DNA from: an uncultured Dehalococcoidia bacterium
Lineage (GTDB): Bacteria; Chloroflexota; Dehalococcoidia; Lucifugimonadales; JAAXIE01
NCBI GenBank assembly: GCA_951813255.1
Contig: OX638353.1
Location: forward strand, 496,001-560,000
Direction: 5' to 3'
Length of the DNA: 64,000 bases
In this document: piece by piece, positions 42,603-50,734 of the stretch
Position numbering within the stretch: the first letter of the stretch is position 1
Layout of the letters: every line of letters starts with the position of its first letter
Made by a program: the position numbers and the translations under genes
Notes under the pieces: model-generated
The model's input: the letters and a program-made list of their open reading frames with translations, nothing else
Database searches by the model: none
What the model was told of the DNA's origin: nothing

Positions 42603-43505
42603 AGTTCGTGTTCCTTTTCGAACCCCATGCTGGTGTAGAGGCCAATGGCTGTCGCATTATTGGAGTCCACATCCAGCTTGACGTAGTCCACCCCGTTGCC
42701 GCAAAGGTGCTGCATTCCCGCAGCTAGTATGGGCTTGCTCAACCCACGGGAGCGGTACGACGGCTGGACCCCGATCATGTTGACGGTGCCGATGGGCAGC
42801 CCCTGCTCCAGTGCCTCGGTGAATGTCCAGCAGTACCCCGCGATTTGGTCTCCATGCTCCAGCAAGAGGATCCCTCCGGTGCCGGTGACGCCCATACCGG
42901 CGCGATGCTCGGCTTGTTCCGGTGTGTTGGGCGAGAAGCCCCAGCTACCGCCAAAGGTAGCGTTTTGCACCGCAGCCAGCAACCGCCCCTCGCCGGGCTG
43001 CAGCGTCCGCACTGAGAAACCGTCCAGTGGGGGTGATTGGGGTGGCTCGGCGCCTTCCCAACGCATCAGCCAGTAACTGTGTACCCGAGAGAAACCTGCT
43101 GCCTGTAGCTGCATGGCAAGAGCGCGCTCTCAGGGGCGCAAACATGCACAACGCTGTTGCCCGCTGCCCCAGCTTGTTGCATACCCAAGGAGAACACCTG
43201 CTGGCGCAATTGGTCAGTCCGGTGAGCAGGATGTAGGATCGTCTCCAAGACGGTGCGTCTCAGGGGAGGCTCGTGGTGCAGGATGAGGTAGCCTAGAAGC
43301 TCGGGGCCAGCCCCAGGCCTCGCATAGAAGAGGTAGCAGTTGCGCTTCGCTCCAGACCGGGGTCCTGAAGGTATTCATTGAGAGAGGCCTTGTCCAGCGT
43401 TCGCAAGTTCCCGTCGGAGCGCCTCGCCTCGCGCATCAGCCCTAAGAGAGAGGGTATGTCCTCCCAACGAAAAGGTGCGCGGTAATGACATCCTGTATCA
43501 TCTCC
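42578..43505 (-). pseudogene. Tandem GNAT acetyltransferase (MshD-like) with two frameshifts
   Basis: Three consecutive minus-strand frames together encode one tandem-GNAT protein of about 305 residues. The N-terminal part (about 43505-43340) reads YRAPFRWEDIPSLLGLM to DPGLE; the middle part (43338-43120) reads KRNCYLFYARPGAGPELLGYLILHHEP to CAPES; the C-terminal GNAT (43114-42578) reads AMQLQAAGFSRVHSY, VNMIGVQPSYRSRGLSKPILA (acetyl-CoA loop) to FEKEHELHWF. Each junction is repaired by adding one base, near 43338 and 43118. No clear start codon is seen upstream. The layout matches MshD (mycothiol synthase)-type proteins. It is either a real pseudogene or has two sequencing/assembly errors. 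Confidence 0.75.
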
Positions 43506-43674
43506 ACCCGGAGCGTTGCCTACACCGGCACACGACTGGAAGGCGTGATATAAGGGGGCGCTAGGCAGGCGGATCAAGGCGTGACGGCCTTGACAGCTAC
43601 GTCGGGATTGTAGCAGCATGGCCTTTCCCTGGCAACTTCGGGTCCCAACAACCCTGAGAGGTGGAGTACGCAAT

Positions 43675-44397
43675 ATGCCGGATACCCTGGAGACTATCGA
43701 ACAGCCCGAGCGTGCCTTGGTGGTGACACCCCATCCCGATGACGCGGAAATTGGTTGTGCTGGCACCATCAGCAAGTGGGTGAAGGAGGGCGTCGAAGTC
43801 TACTACGTCCTTTGCACGGACGGTGGAAAGGGCAACAATAACCCTGACGCCAACCCCCAGGAGACCGCCGCCATACGCGAGCAGGAGCAGCGTGATGCGG
43901 CGGCCCTTATAGGGGTGAAGGACGTTGTGATGCTGGGGTATCCAGATGGCGAGCTGGAGGACAACTACGAGTTCCGCAAGGACCTCGTCCGCGCTATCCG
44001 GCGCTTCAAGCCTGACATTGTGCTCTGCCCCGACCCGTACCGCCGCAACTTCTACTGGCACCGCGACCACCGCATCACGGGACAGGTGAGCATTGACGCC
44101 TCCTTCCCCTATGCCCGCGACCGTCTGCACTTCCTTGAATTGTGGGAGTCTGAGGGCTTGGAGCCCTTCAAGACGGGCATGTGCCTGCTGTGGGGCGCCG
44201 AGGAGCCCAACGCCTTCGTCGACATCACCGGCACTATCTACGACAAGATCGAAGCCCTGATGTGTCACCGGAGCCAAGTGGGCGAACGCCCCAACCTGAA
44301 CGTGGAGAAGTTCGTAAGGGACGGCGCCCAGGCTGCAGGTGAGCTGCCTGGCCACGAATACGCCGAAGGCTTCCGCATGCTCCGCTTCCGCCGCTAG
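43675..44397 (+). CDS. PIG-L family deacetylase
   Basis: A 240-residue zinc-dependent N-deacetylase of the LmbE/PIG-L family. The metal and catalytic motif is TPHPDDAEIGCAGT (His20, Asp22, Asp23) and the second motif is WHRDHR (near 129-132). Related enzymes are MshB (mycothiol), BshB (bacillithiol) and GlcNAc-PI deacetylases. It probably deacetylates a GlcNAc conjugate made by a partner glycosyltransferase such as the MshA-like one 2 kb upstream, which is inference. The start ATG 43675 has GAGGTGG nine bases upstream; a longer frame to 43618 has no site. It is divergent from the GNAT pseudogene. Confidence 0.9.
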   Translation: MPDTLETIEQPERALVVTPHPDDAEIGCAGTISKWVKEGVEVYYVLCTDGGKGNNNPDANPQETAAIREQEQRDAAALIGVKDVVMLGYPDGELEDNYEFRKDLVRAIRRFKPDIVLCPDPYRRNFYWHRDHRITGQVSIDASFPYARDRLHFLELWESEGLEPFKTGMCLLWGAEEPNAFVDITGTIYDKIEALMCHRSQVGERPNLNVEKFVRDGAQAAGELPGHEYAEGFRMLRFRR

Positions 44398-44400
44398 TGC

Positions 44401-45165
44401 GTGGGCCTGATGCAGTGCCCTCAGTGTAACGCCGACGTCCCCCAAGACTCCTCGTTTTGCGTCCATTGTGGAGGGCGTGCGGACAACGTCTGCCCGAATT
44501 GCGGAACGACTTACGCCGCGGACAACAAATACTGCCGGGCCTGTGGCACCCAACTGCCAGAGCCACTGGGCGCTGCGCCCACTCCCGCTCCTACGGTCCA
44601 AGTTACCTGCCCCCGCTGCCATGGCGTCAACGAGCCCGGTGCGTCATTCTGCTACTCCTGCGGGCTGCCCTTTGATGATGAGAACCGGCCACGCCCAGCC
44701 GAGGTGTTTCCGGTAGGGAGGCCTGCCGGTTTTTGGATACGGTTGGTAGCGGCTCTTATCGATGGCAGCGCGCTGCTTCTGGTCTTCGTCTTGCTGGGTG
44801 CCCTGTGGCCCGGTCCCCACCCATTGGAATTCCAGGAAACTTTCCCGGAAGTGTCATCCACGGAACTCACCGAATCAGGGGTCTCCTGGAATGCCCTGGA
44901 TACTGTCGCCATGATCATGTCTGTTGCCTACTACACCTTCTCTATTGCGATTTGGTCCACCACCATCGGGAAGCGGATAGTGGGGATTTATGTGTTCCGT
45001 CCTGACGGTTCGAAGGTGGGAGTAGCCCGGGCTTTCTGCCGGTACTTAGCGGGGCAACTGTCGTTCCTCCTGCTCTTCATTGGCTACCTGATGGTGGCTT
45101 TCCGGCGGGACAAGCGCGGCCTCCACGACCTCATCTGCGACACGGTAGTAGTCTACCGGCAATGA
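44401..45165 (+). CDS. RDD family membrane protein with three N-terminal zinc ribbons
   Basis: A 254-residue protein. Residues 1-95 hold three zinc-ribbon units, each a CxxC pair followed by another: CPQC/CVHC, CPNC/CRAC and CPRC/CYSC. A Pro-rich linker follows, then an RDD domain (about 108-254) with helices at about 112-135, 160-185 and 210-232 and the motifs FWIRLVAALIDG, TIGKRIVGIYV and RDKRGLHDLICDTVVV. RDD proteins are linked to ion transport (Na+ or Li+/H+ exchange in some), but function is mostly unknown. It starts at GTG 44401, or ATG 44410, three bases after the deacetylase stop. The PrsW-like gene, which also has zinc ribbons, follows nine bases later. Confidence 0.88.
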   Translation: MGLMQCPQCNADVPQDSSFCVHCGGRADNVCPNCGTTYAADNKYCRACGTQLPEPLGAAPTPAPTVQVTCPRCHGVNEPGASFCYSCGLPFDDENRPRPAEVFPVGRPAGFWIRLVAALIDGSALLLVFVLLGALWPGPHPLEFQETFPEVSSTELTESGVSWNALDTVAMIMSVAYYTFSIAIWSTTIGKRIVGIYVFRPDGSKVGVARAFCRYLAGQLSFLLLFIGYLMVAFRRDKRGLHDLICDTVVVYRQ

Positions 45166-45174
45166 GGCCATCCC

Positions 45175-46047
45175 ATGAGCCTAGTCGCGTTCGTCATCCT
45201 GGCCTTTGCCCCCGGCGCCTTCTGGCTCTGGTTTTTCCTTAAGCGGAACACCTACCGGCCCGAATCCAGAAAACTGATTGCCATTACCTTCTTTCTTGGG
45301 ATGCTCTCCACCATCCCCGCGGGGCTGATCCACAGCCTCCTTCTCGATGACAGCTTTCTGGATAGCGGAATCAGCGACATAGGTTCCATAGCTGTCATCA
45401 TGCTCTTCGTGGTGGGCCCTGCGGAAGAAACGAGCAAGTTCTTAGCAGTGCGACTCTACGCCTACCGCTCTCTCTACTTCGATGAACCCATCAAGGGGCT
45501 GGTGTACGCAACGGCCGCTAGCCTCGGGTTCGCTTCGCTGGAGAACCTTCTGTACGTCCTAGAGTTCGGCCCCCTCGTGATGATTGCGCGGGCCCCTCTC
45601 AGCACGGTGGCCCATGTGATATTCGGCGCCTTCTGGGGCTACGCCTTGGGCAAGCAGGTGCAGCTAGGGGGTAGCAGGGCCATCGTCGTGTTCGCGGGCT
45701 TGACATTCGCCGCCTTGGTGCATGGCCTGTTCAACGTGACGGTGCTTGCCTTCCCTATTGCTGCCGTGATGGTCGTAGCGGTAGGCCTGTGGTGGGTGCT
45801 TACCCGCTATGGGTGGGCCCGCCGGATATCGCCCTTCCGGTACCGGCGCAATCTTCCAAGAGTTGAATGCCCAGTCTGTGAATGCCACGTCAGCGTTGCC
45901 AGCAGGTTCTGCAACCAGTGTGGCTCTTCTATGGGCAGGCTTGGAGGCCAACTCTATTGCAGCAACTGCGGTCACGGAAACCGTGGAGACGCCCGGTTCT
46001 GCACCTCCTGCGGCGACCGCTTGGAGTTACGCCAGGGGAGGAATTGA
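45175..46047 (+). CDS. PrsW-like intramembrane metalloprotease with C-terminal zinc ribbons
   Basis: A 290-residue membrane protein. Helices occupy about residues 3-22, 35-53, 66-80, 106-125, 140-157 and 160-205. The PrsW/CAAX-type motifs are GPAEETSKF (Glu84-Glu85), GFASLENLLY, HVIFGAFWGYALG and HGLFN, giving the expected Glu/His metal site inside the membrane. PrsW cleaves anti-sigma factors in Bacillus (established); the substrate here is unknown. The last 60 residues hold two zinc-ribbon units (CPVC/CNQC and CSNC/CTSC), not part of typical PrsW. The start ATG 45175 follows the RDD gene by nine bases, and the two are surely one transcript. Confidence 0.88.
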   Translation: MSLVAFVILAFAPGAFWLWFFLKRNTYRPESRKLIAITFFLGMLSTIPAGLIHSLLLDDSFLDSGISDIGSIAVIMLFVVGPAEETSKFLAVRLYAYRSLYFDEPIKGLVYATAASLGFASLENLLYVLEFGPLVMIARAPLSTVAHVIFGAFWGYALGKQVQLGGSRAIVVFAGLTFAALVHGLFNVTVLAFPIAAVMVVAVGLWWVLTRYGWARRISPFRYRRNLPRVECPVCECHVSVASRFCNQCGSSMGRLGGQLYCSNCGHGNRGDARFCTSCGDRLELRQGRN

Positions 46048-46140
46048 GACTGGAAAATCTAGACGCCAACCCCGTTGGCAACGGGAATTAGCGACTTCCG
46101 GCGGAGCTGCCGGTCCGTACACTGCCGTCCAGAACACCGG

Positions 46141-47094
46141 CTAGGTATCCAGAGTGGACTCCACGAACAGCTCATCCACCTCCAGTTTGCGGTCAATGAG
46201 GCCTTGGTCCAGCTCATACTGGATGAAGCGTTCAAGATTGGCACGGTTCCGCGCTACCCCGTTGGGCCAAGGGTCGGCGCCCATGATGTTGCGTTCCTGC
46301 ACCTGCTGGTGGGGACCCCAAGCCAGATGACTCCAGTTGGGGTCGCTGTAGTAGTCGTAGCAGATTTCCTTGGACTGCTCGAAGGCCTTCATCAAGCCCG
46401 ATGCCACTCCGGGGGTCTCGGCTACGACCTCCGGCTTCACGGCCAGCACATGCATGATGGGGTAGAAGCCATTGCGCTGGTAGTAGGCTTCCTCCTCGGC
46501 GCGCGCATCGCCGAAAAGTCTGGCGACTTGCGGGGCCCCGTTTACGAAGGCTCGGGGCATGCGTGGCGTCATGTACGCCTGCACCTCGCCCTCCACCAGC
46601 ATCGTCTCGATGCTCTTGTCGGCACGCTCAATTCGCACCCCTGAGGGAGTTTGGAAAGGCACCGGCTCGTCGGAGCTGGTCACCCATGTGACTTGGTCCA
46701 ACGGTACGTCATATTCGCGGCCCAGGTCGCCCTTGGCCAGAACGGAGAGGGTGGTCTGGTAACTGCGCAGCCCTACCCGCTTGCCGATTAGGTCCTTGGG
46801 TGACTTGATGCCGCAATTGACGTTGATATACATCTGGGACTGGCTGTAGAGCCGTCGCGGGAATACGGGCACCGCTGTTAGCTGGGCATCCCTCGCTTTG
46901 GCCATCAGATAGGAGGAGAGGGACAGTTCCGCTGCATCCCAAGCACGTTCGTGCAGCATGCGTTCGTGACGCCCGCCCTCGGTGCTCACGTGAAGCGCAT
47001 CAAGTTCGAAACCTTCTCCTTGGACGACTCCCTCCAATAGAGGCAGGTGGCGGTCATAGTGTTCCATCGCTACGCTAATCTTGGGGCCGGGCAT
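46141..47094 (-). CDS. 4,5-dihydroxyphthalate decarboxylase-like / periplasmic-binding-fold protein
   Basis: A 317-residue protein of the group annotated as 4,5-dihydroxyphthalate decarboxylase, which has the periplasmic-binding (NMT1/SBP_bac_3) fold. It has AAELSLSSYLMAKARD, VFPRRLYSQSQMYIN, the KSPKDLIGKRVGLRSYQTTLSVLAKGDL segment typical of the fold, and PIMHVLAVKPEVV. No signal peptide is present, so it acts in the cytosol and is more likely an enzyme than a transporter component; the reaction is not proven. The start ATG 47094 follows GGAGGGATGCC. A TATAAT in the minus direction lies at 47132-47127. Confidence 0.82.
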   Translation of the reverse strand: MPGPKISVAMEHYDRHLPLLEGVVQGEGFELDALHVSTEGGRHERMLHERAWDAAELSLSSYLMAKARDAQLTAVPVFPRRLYSQSQMYINVNCGIKSPKDLIGKRVGLRSYQTTLSVLAKGDLGREYDVPLDQVTWVTSSDEPVPFQTPSGVRIERADKSIETMLVEGEVQAYMTPRMPRAFVNGAPQVARLFGDARAEEEAYYQRNGFYPIMHVLAVKPEVVAETPGVASGLMKAFEQSKEICYDYYSDPNWSHLAWGPHQQVQERNIMGADPWPNGVARNRANLERFIQYELDQGLIDRKLEVDELFVESTLDT

Positions 47095-47571
47095 GGCATC
47101 CCTCCTGATGTGGCCGATTTCCTCCCATTATATCCACTTGGTGAAGCCGGATAGTCTACGGTTAGCCCCCCCACCGTGATTCCCGCGCCTGTCCCGTCAT
47201 TCCCCAAAGCAGATCATTGCGCAACAAGCCTCCCCCCCGACACCTACCCATTGACCACAATTGGCCTTCCGCGCTAACGTGTCCCAGAGCCTCAGTCGTT
47301 CATCAGGAAGATCGCCGACGCTGGCTTCCGTCTCACCAGCTTCATGGCCTTACAGAAGTACATTAAGATGCTCTATCCTCGGGAGTACCCCGAACCCCCG
47401 GGGCATCATCACCGCACTCCTCCCCACTGCGGCAACCCGCGGCATCATCGACGCCGTCTTGCAATGCGACCCTGATTCCGATTCCATATCTCCATATGGG
47501 CTCTCCGCTGAGATTGGCCTGCGCTGAGATTGTCCCTGACATTGCCTCTCCCGGAGATTGGCCTCCTGACA
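47095..47571. other. Intergenic region, possible gene remnant
   Basis: No intact gene. A plus-strand frame near 47293-47400 reads like a protein end (IRKIADAGFRLTSFMALQKY) without a start or family features. Short repeats of GAGATTGGCCT and TGACATTG occur at 47511-47575. A minus -10 box for the gene at 46141 lies at 47127-47132. Confidence 0.4.
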
Positions 47572-47600
47572 TTGACAGATATCGGCGCCGCCAATAGCAT
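47572..47600 (+). promoter_or_regulatory. Promoter of the flavoprotein gene
   Basis: TTGACA (47572-47577), a 17-base spacer and TAGCAT (47595-47600) lie 54 bases before the ATG at 47654. Confidence 0.6.
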
Positions 47601-47653
47601 CGTGATTGCTTGATAGCGGTCCGACAGATTCCGTACCGGGAGGAGAGCGCACT

Positions 47654-49123
47654 ATGGAAAAGGGACGAGATGCCGATGTGGTAGTGGTGGGCGCTGGTGG
47701 CGCAGGTGTAGCTGCGGCCATCGATGCCCACGATGCGGGGGCCAGAGTAATCATCGTTGACTCCCACCGCCAGCCGGGCGGGGCTACCGCTATATCCGGC
47801 GGAGGCTGCTGCATGGTCGGTACCGCCTTCCAGCGGGAAAAGGGCATCGAGGACAGCCCCGACTTGGCATTCTCCGACTGGGTGCATTTCGGGCAGGGCT
47901 CCGCGGACGAGGTATGGGCCCGCTTCTACATTGAACACTCAGCCCACGACCTCTACGAGTGGCTCACAGCCATGGGCGTTGTGTGGGACAGCTTCAATCA
48001 CCAAGAGGGGAACACCGTCCCCCGCTGGCACCACCCAGTAGGCAACGGCAAGGCCATCTTTGAGGCCATGCACGCCGCTGCGGTGGCCCGTGGTATCGAC
48101 AGCTGGCATATGAACACCGAGGCTGTCGCCTTGTTGACGGATGACCAGCGCGTCACGGGCGTCAGAGTGCGCGACAAGCAGACCAGTCAGGAACGTGACC
48201 TGAGAGCCGGGGCTGTTGTCATGGCATCGGGAGGCTTTATGTCCAACGTGGAGATGGTGTACCAGTACCGTCCCGACCTGCGTCCCCACAGGATTCTGGG
48301 AGGCAGCCACGTAGAAGCCACAGGCCGGGGCCACAGGCTTGTGTCCGATGCGGGTGGCATCCTTACGCACATGGGCGATGTGTGGATGTATGCCTACGCC
48401 ACGCCCGACTACCGTGACTCCGAGGGTGAACGCGGACTGGTGGTGCGTGGCCTGCCCGACTACGTATGGGTGAATGCACAGGGAAGACGGTTCCACAACG
48501 AGTCCCTCAGCGGAGGCGCCTCCGCAACTCCCGCAGTCCTGGCCCAGGACCCAGCCTACTGCTGGGCCATCATCGACCAGACAGGGCGCGATACCGTCGA
48601 GATTTCCGACCCCTACTATCGCGACGGCCTGATCAAGCACTGGGACCGCATCGACGACCTCTTCCAGAAGTCACCGCATATCAAGGAGTCCGATACCCTC
48701 CGTGGCCTAGCAGGAGAGACGGGCGTTCCCGGAGCTGTCCTGGAAGAAACCATAACCCGCTACAACGCCTACATCGACGAGGGACTGCAACGCGACCCCG
48801 ATTTCGGCCGTCCTCTTCAGGGACGCAAGAAGGTGGAGCAGGCGCCCTTTTATGCCCTCCAGTTCTTCCCTCTATCCCGCAAGAGCTTCGGCGGTGTGAA
48901 GACCGACCTTCGCTGCCAAGTGCTGGACACCCACTTCCAGCCCATGGAGGGCCTGTTCGGTGCGGGTGAACTTGCTGGCATGGCTGGGGGGCACATCAAC
49001 GGCAAGGCGGGCCTTGAAGGCACTATGTTGGGCCCGGCCCTCTTCAGCGGCCGTGTGGCTGGTGCTTGGGCTGCCAACGCTGCCGGCTTTGGGCCGGGCT
49101 TCGTGGGGACGCCCCTCCGTTAG
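47654..49123 (+). CDS. FAD-dependent oxidoreductase (fumarate reductase/ketosteroid dehydrogenase type)
   Basis: A 489-residue flavoprotein. The FAD-binding Rossmann motif is VVVVGAGGAGVAAAIDAHDAG (residues 10-30), with GGATAISGGGCCMVG forming the second FAD contact, GNGKAIFEAMHAAA, ASGGFMSNVEM, and the C-terminal GLFGAGELAGMAGGHINGKAGLEG that completes the site. It belongs to the fumarate reductase flavoprotein-like/3-ketosteroid dehydrogenase group, which acts on C-C bonds; the substrate is unknown. There is no heme domain or export signal. The start ATG 47654 is supported by GGGAGGAGAG. The gene ends with a four-base overlap of the convergent comF-like gene. Confidence 0.9.
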   Translation: MEKGRDADVVVVGAGGAGVAAAIDAHDAGARVIIVDSHRQPGGATAISGGGCCMVGTAFQREKGIEDSPDLAFSDWVHFGQGSADEVWARFYIEHSAHDLYEWLTAMGVVWDSFNHQEGNTVPRWHHPVGNGKAIFEAMHAAAVARGIDSWHMNTEAVALLTDDQRVTGVRVRDKQTSQERDLRAGAVVMASGGFMSNVEMVYQYRPDLRPHRILGGSHVEATGRGHRLVSDAGGILTHMGDVWMYAYATPDYRDSEGERGLVVRGLPDYVWVNAQGRRFHNESLSGGASATPAVLAQDPAYCWAIIDQTGRDTVEISDPYYRDGLIKHWDRIDDLFQKSPHIKESDTLRGLAGETGVPGAVLEETITRYNAYIDEGLQRDPDFGRPLQGRKKVEQAPFYALQFFPLSRKSFGGVKTDLRCQVLDTHFQPMEGLFGAGELAGMAGGHINGKAGLEGTMLGPALFSGRVAGAWAANAAGFGPGFVGTPLR

Positions 49124-49902
49124 CCGGAAGTATCTCCAAACCGCGTGGCCTGTTGACCGCGCCTTGTTCGCCGGAATGGTCGGGTGCCATCGTGACCCTG
49201 CGCAGGTGGTGGCGCCTCACGGGCTAGTACCAGACCCCAGACTGTTGTGGCTCCCGATTTCCGCAGGGCGTCGGCGCAGGCGGAGAGGGTGCTGCAGGTG
49301 GTTGCTACGTCGTCCACCACGAGAACAGCTTTGCCGGACACAGCCTCTTTACCTATGAAGGAGTCCTGCACGTTCAGCACCCTCTTGTCCCGGCTCAGGC
49401 CCACTTGGGGGCTTGTGTCTCGGGTACGCACCAAGGCCGACTCGTCGTAAGGTAGCCCCAACCCCCTGCCCAATGCTCTCGATAGCAGGGCCGACTGGTT
49501 GTATCCGCGGTGTCGTAGTCTGCGAGGGTGGAGAGGTACAGGCAGCACCAAGTCAGCCGGCAAGCCCTTGGCCTGCCAAGCCTGCTCCATCAATCCCGCC
49601 AGCACCGGAGCCAAGCCACGCACTTGATGGTACTTCAGTTGCAGCACCGCCTCCCGTATCGCTCCTTCCAGCAGAAAGGCGGCTGCGATGCCGTCCAGTG
49701 CCAACGGCCTGTGTCGACACCAACGGCAGGGTGTTGCCGACTGGGTTGCAGCGCAGTGGGAACAGCAGGGAGGGCGCAGCCACGGCAACTCCTTCAGGCA
49801 ACGGTCGCAAACGTAGGTCCCCTCAGAACCGCACCCCAAGCAGTTGATGGGGAAGATGAGGTTCAGTGCAGCATCCAGCAGCTTCTTCAGGGGCATCGGC
49901 AT
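49120..49902 (-). CDS. ComF family protein (phosphoribosyltransferase-like)
   Basis: A 260-residue ComF protein. The N-terminal zinc-finger-like part has four CxxC pairs (CLGC, CDRC, CSHC and CRWC, residues about 21-62), followed by a type I phosphoribosyltransferase fold with VLPVPLHPRRLRHRGYNQS and the PRPP loop VLVVDDVATTCSTL. ComF assists DNA uptake in competent bacteria, probably at the cytosolic side of the transformation machinery. About 30 extra basic residues (RTRRGQQATR) end the protein. The start ATG 49902 has an alternative ATG six bases on. No other competence gene is in the window. Confidence 0.9.
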   Translation of the reverse strand: MPMPLKKLLDAALNLIFPINCLGCGSEGTYVCDRCLKELPWLRPPCCSHCAATQSATPCRWCRHRPLALDGIAAAFLLEGAIREAVLQLKYHQVRGLAPVLAGLMEQAWQAKGLPADLVLPVPLHPRRLRHRGYNQSALLSRALGRGLGLPYDESALVRTRDTSPQVGLSRDKRVLNVQDSFIGKEAVSGKAVLVVDDVATTCSTLSACADALRKSGATTVWGLVLAREAPPPAQGHDGTRPFRRTRRGQQATRFGDTSG

Positions 49903-49921
49903 ATCCGTGGGCTTTCCATTG

Positions 49922-49930
49922 TGATAAAAT
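49922..49930 (+). promoter_or_regulatory. Candidate extended -10 promoter for the HAD gene
   Basis: TGATAAAAT (49922-49930) matches an extended -10 box with one change, about 80 bases before the ATG at 50013. No good -35 is visible. Confidence 0.35.
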
Positions 49931-50012
49931 GCGCGAACCGTCCGCTAGGAAGCGCTAACGGCAGCGGCTCCCAAGACGGCAGCGGGGGCGTCGCACTGTA
50001 GGTGTTACAGAG

Positions 50013-50720
50013 ATGAAAAAGGCTATATTCTTCGACCTCTACAACACCCTCATGCGATTCTGGCCTCCCCTTGACGAGATCCAGCAGGCATCCTGTCGCG
50101 AGCTCGGGCTCACCCTCAGAAAGACTGATATCCGCAGAGGCTATGTGGTAGCCGACGAGTATTTTAATGAAGCCAACGCCGAAGAACCACTGGCCTTACG
50201 TACCCCTGAGGCTCGGGCCGAGTTCTTTGCTGAATACGAGCGCCGTATACTGCTTGCTGCCGGGGTGGATGTCAACCTGAAGCTAGCAGACCAAGTATGG
50301 CAGATGGCTATGCTCGTGCAAAAGGACTTCGAGTTGTTTGAAGACGTCCTGCCCGCCCTCCAGAGGCTCAAGGAAAAGGGGTACGTCCTAGGCTCCATCT
50401 CCAACTTGCGCCGGGACATGCCTTCCCTGATGAAGCAACTCAAGTTGGAGGGCATACTCGACTTCAGCGTCACCTCGGTCGAGGTGGGGGCTGAGAAGCC
50501 ATATGCGCCAATCTTCCACGCCGCTTTGCAGCGCGCCGACGTCCAGGCCTCGAACGCCTACCATGTCGGAGACCAGTACAAGGCGGATGTCCAGGGCGCC
50601 AAAGCAGTCGGCATAACGGCCGTTCTGCTGGACAGGGAAGGGCTCTGCAGCGATATCGTCGACTGCCCCAGGATCAGTAGCCTCTCCGAGCTGGAAGAGT
50701 TGCTAGCGACTTCCTGCTAG
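50013..50720 (+). CDS. HAD family hydrolase
   Basis: A 235-residue haloacid-dehalogenase-like hydrolase, subfamily IA. Motif I is FFDLYNTL (Asp8 nucleophile; the second Asp is Tyr, as in many DLYGTL members), followed by a helical cap (about 20-100), motif II SISN (near 130), motif III Lys in VGAEKPYAPIF (near 160), and motif IV GDQYKADVQGAKAVG (near 187). It may be a phosphatase or dehalogenase; Tyr at position 10 is more common in haloacid dehalogenases and some phosphatases. The substrate is unknown. The ATG at 50013 follows GGTGTTACAGAG. It is convergent with mfd 14 bases away. Confidence 0.88.
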   Translation: MKKAIFFDLYNTLMRFWPPLDEIQQASCRELGLTLRKTDIRRGYVVADEYFNEANAEEPLALRTPEARAEFFAEYERRILLAAGVDVNLKLADQVWQMAMLVQKDFELFEDVLPALQRLKEKGYVLGSISNLRRDMPSLMKQLKLEGILDFSVTSVEVGAEKPYAPIFHAALQRADVQASNAYHVGDQYKADVQGAKAVGITAVLLDREGLCSDIVDCPRISSLSELEELLATSC

Positions 50721-50734
50721 CCCCATCCTTCTCG

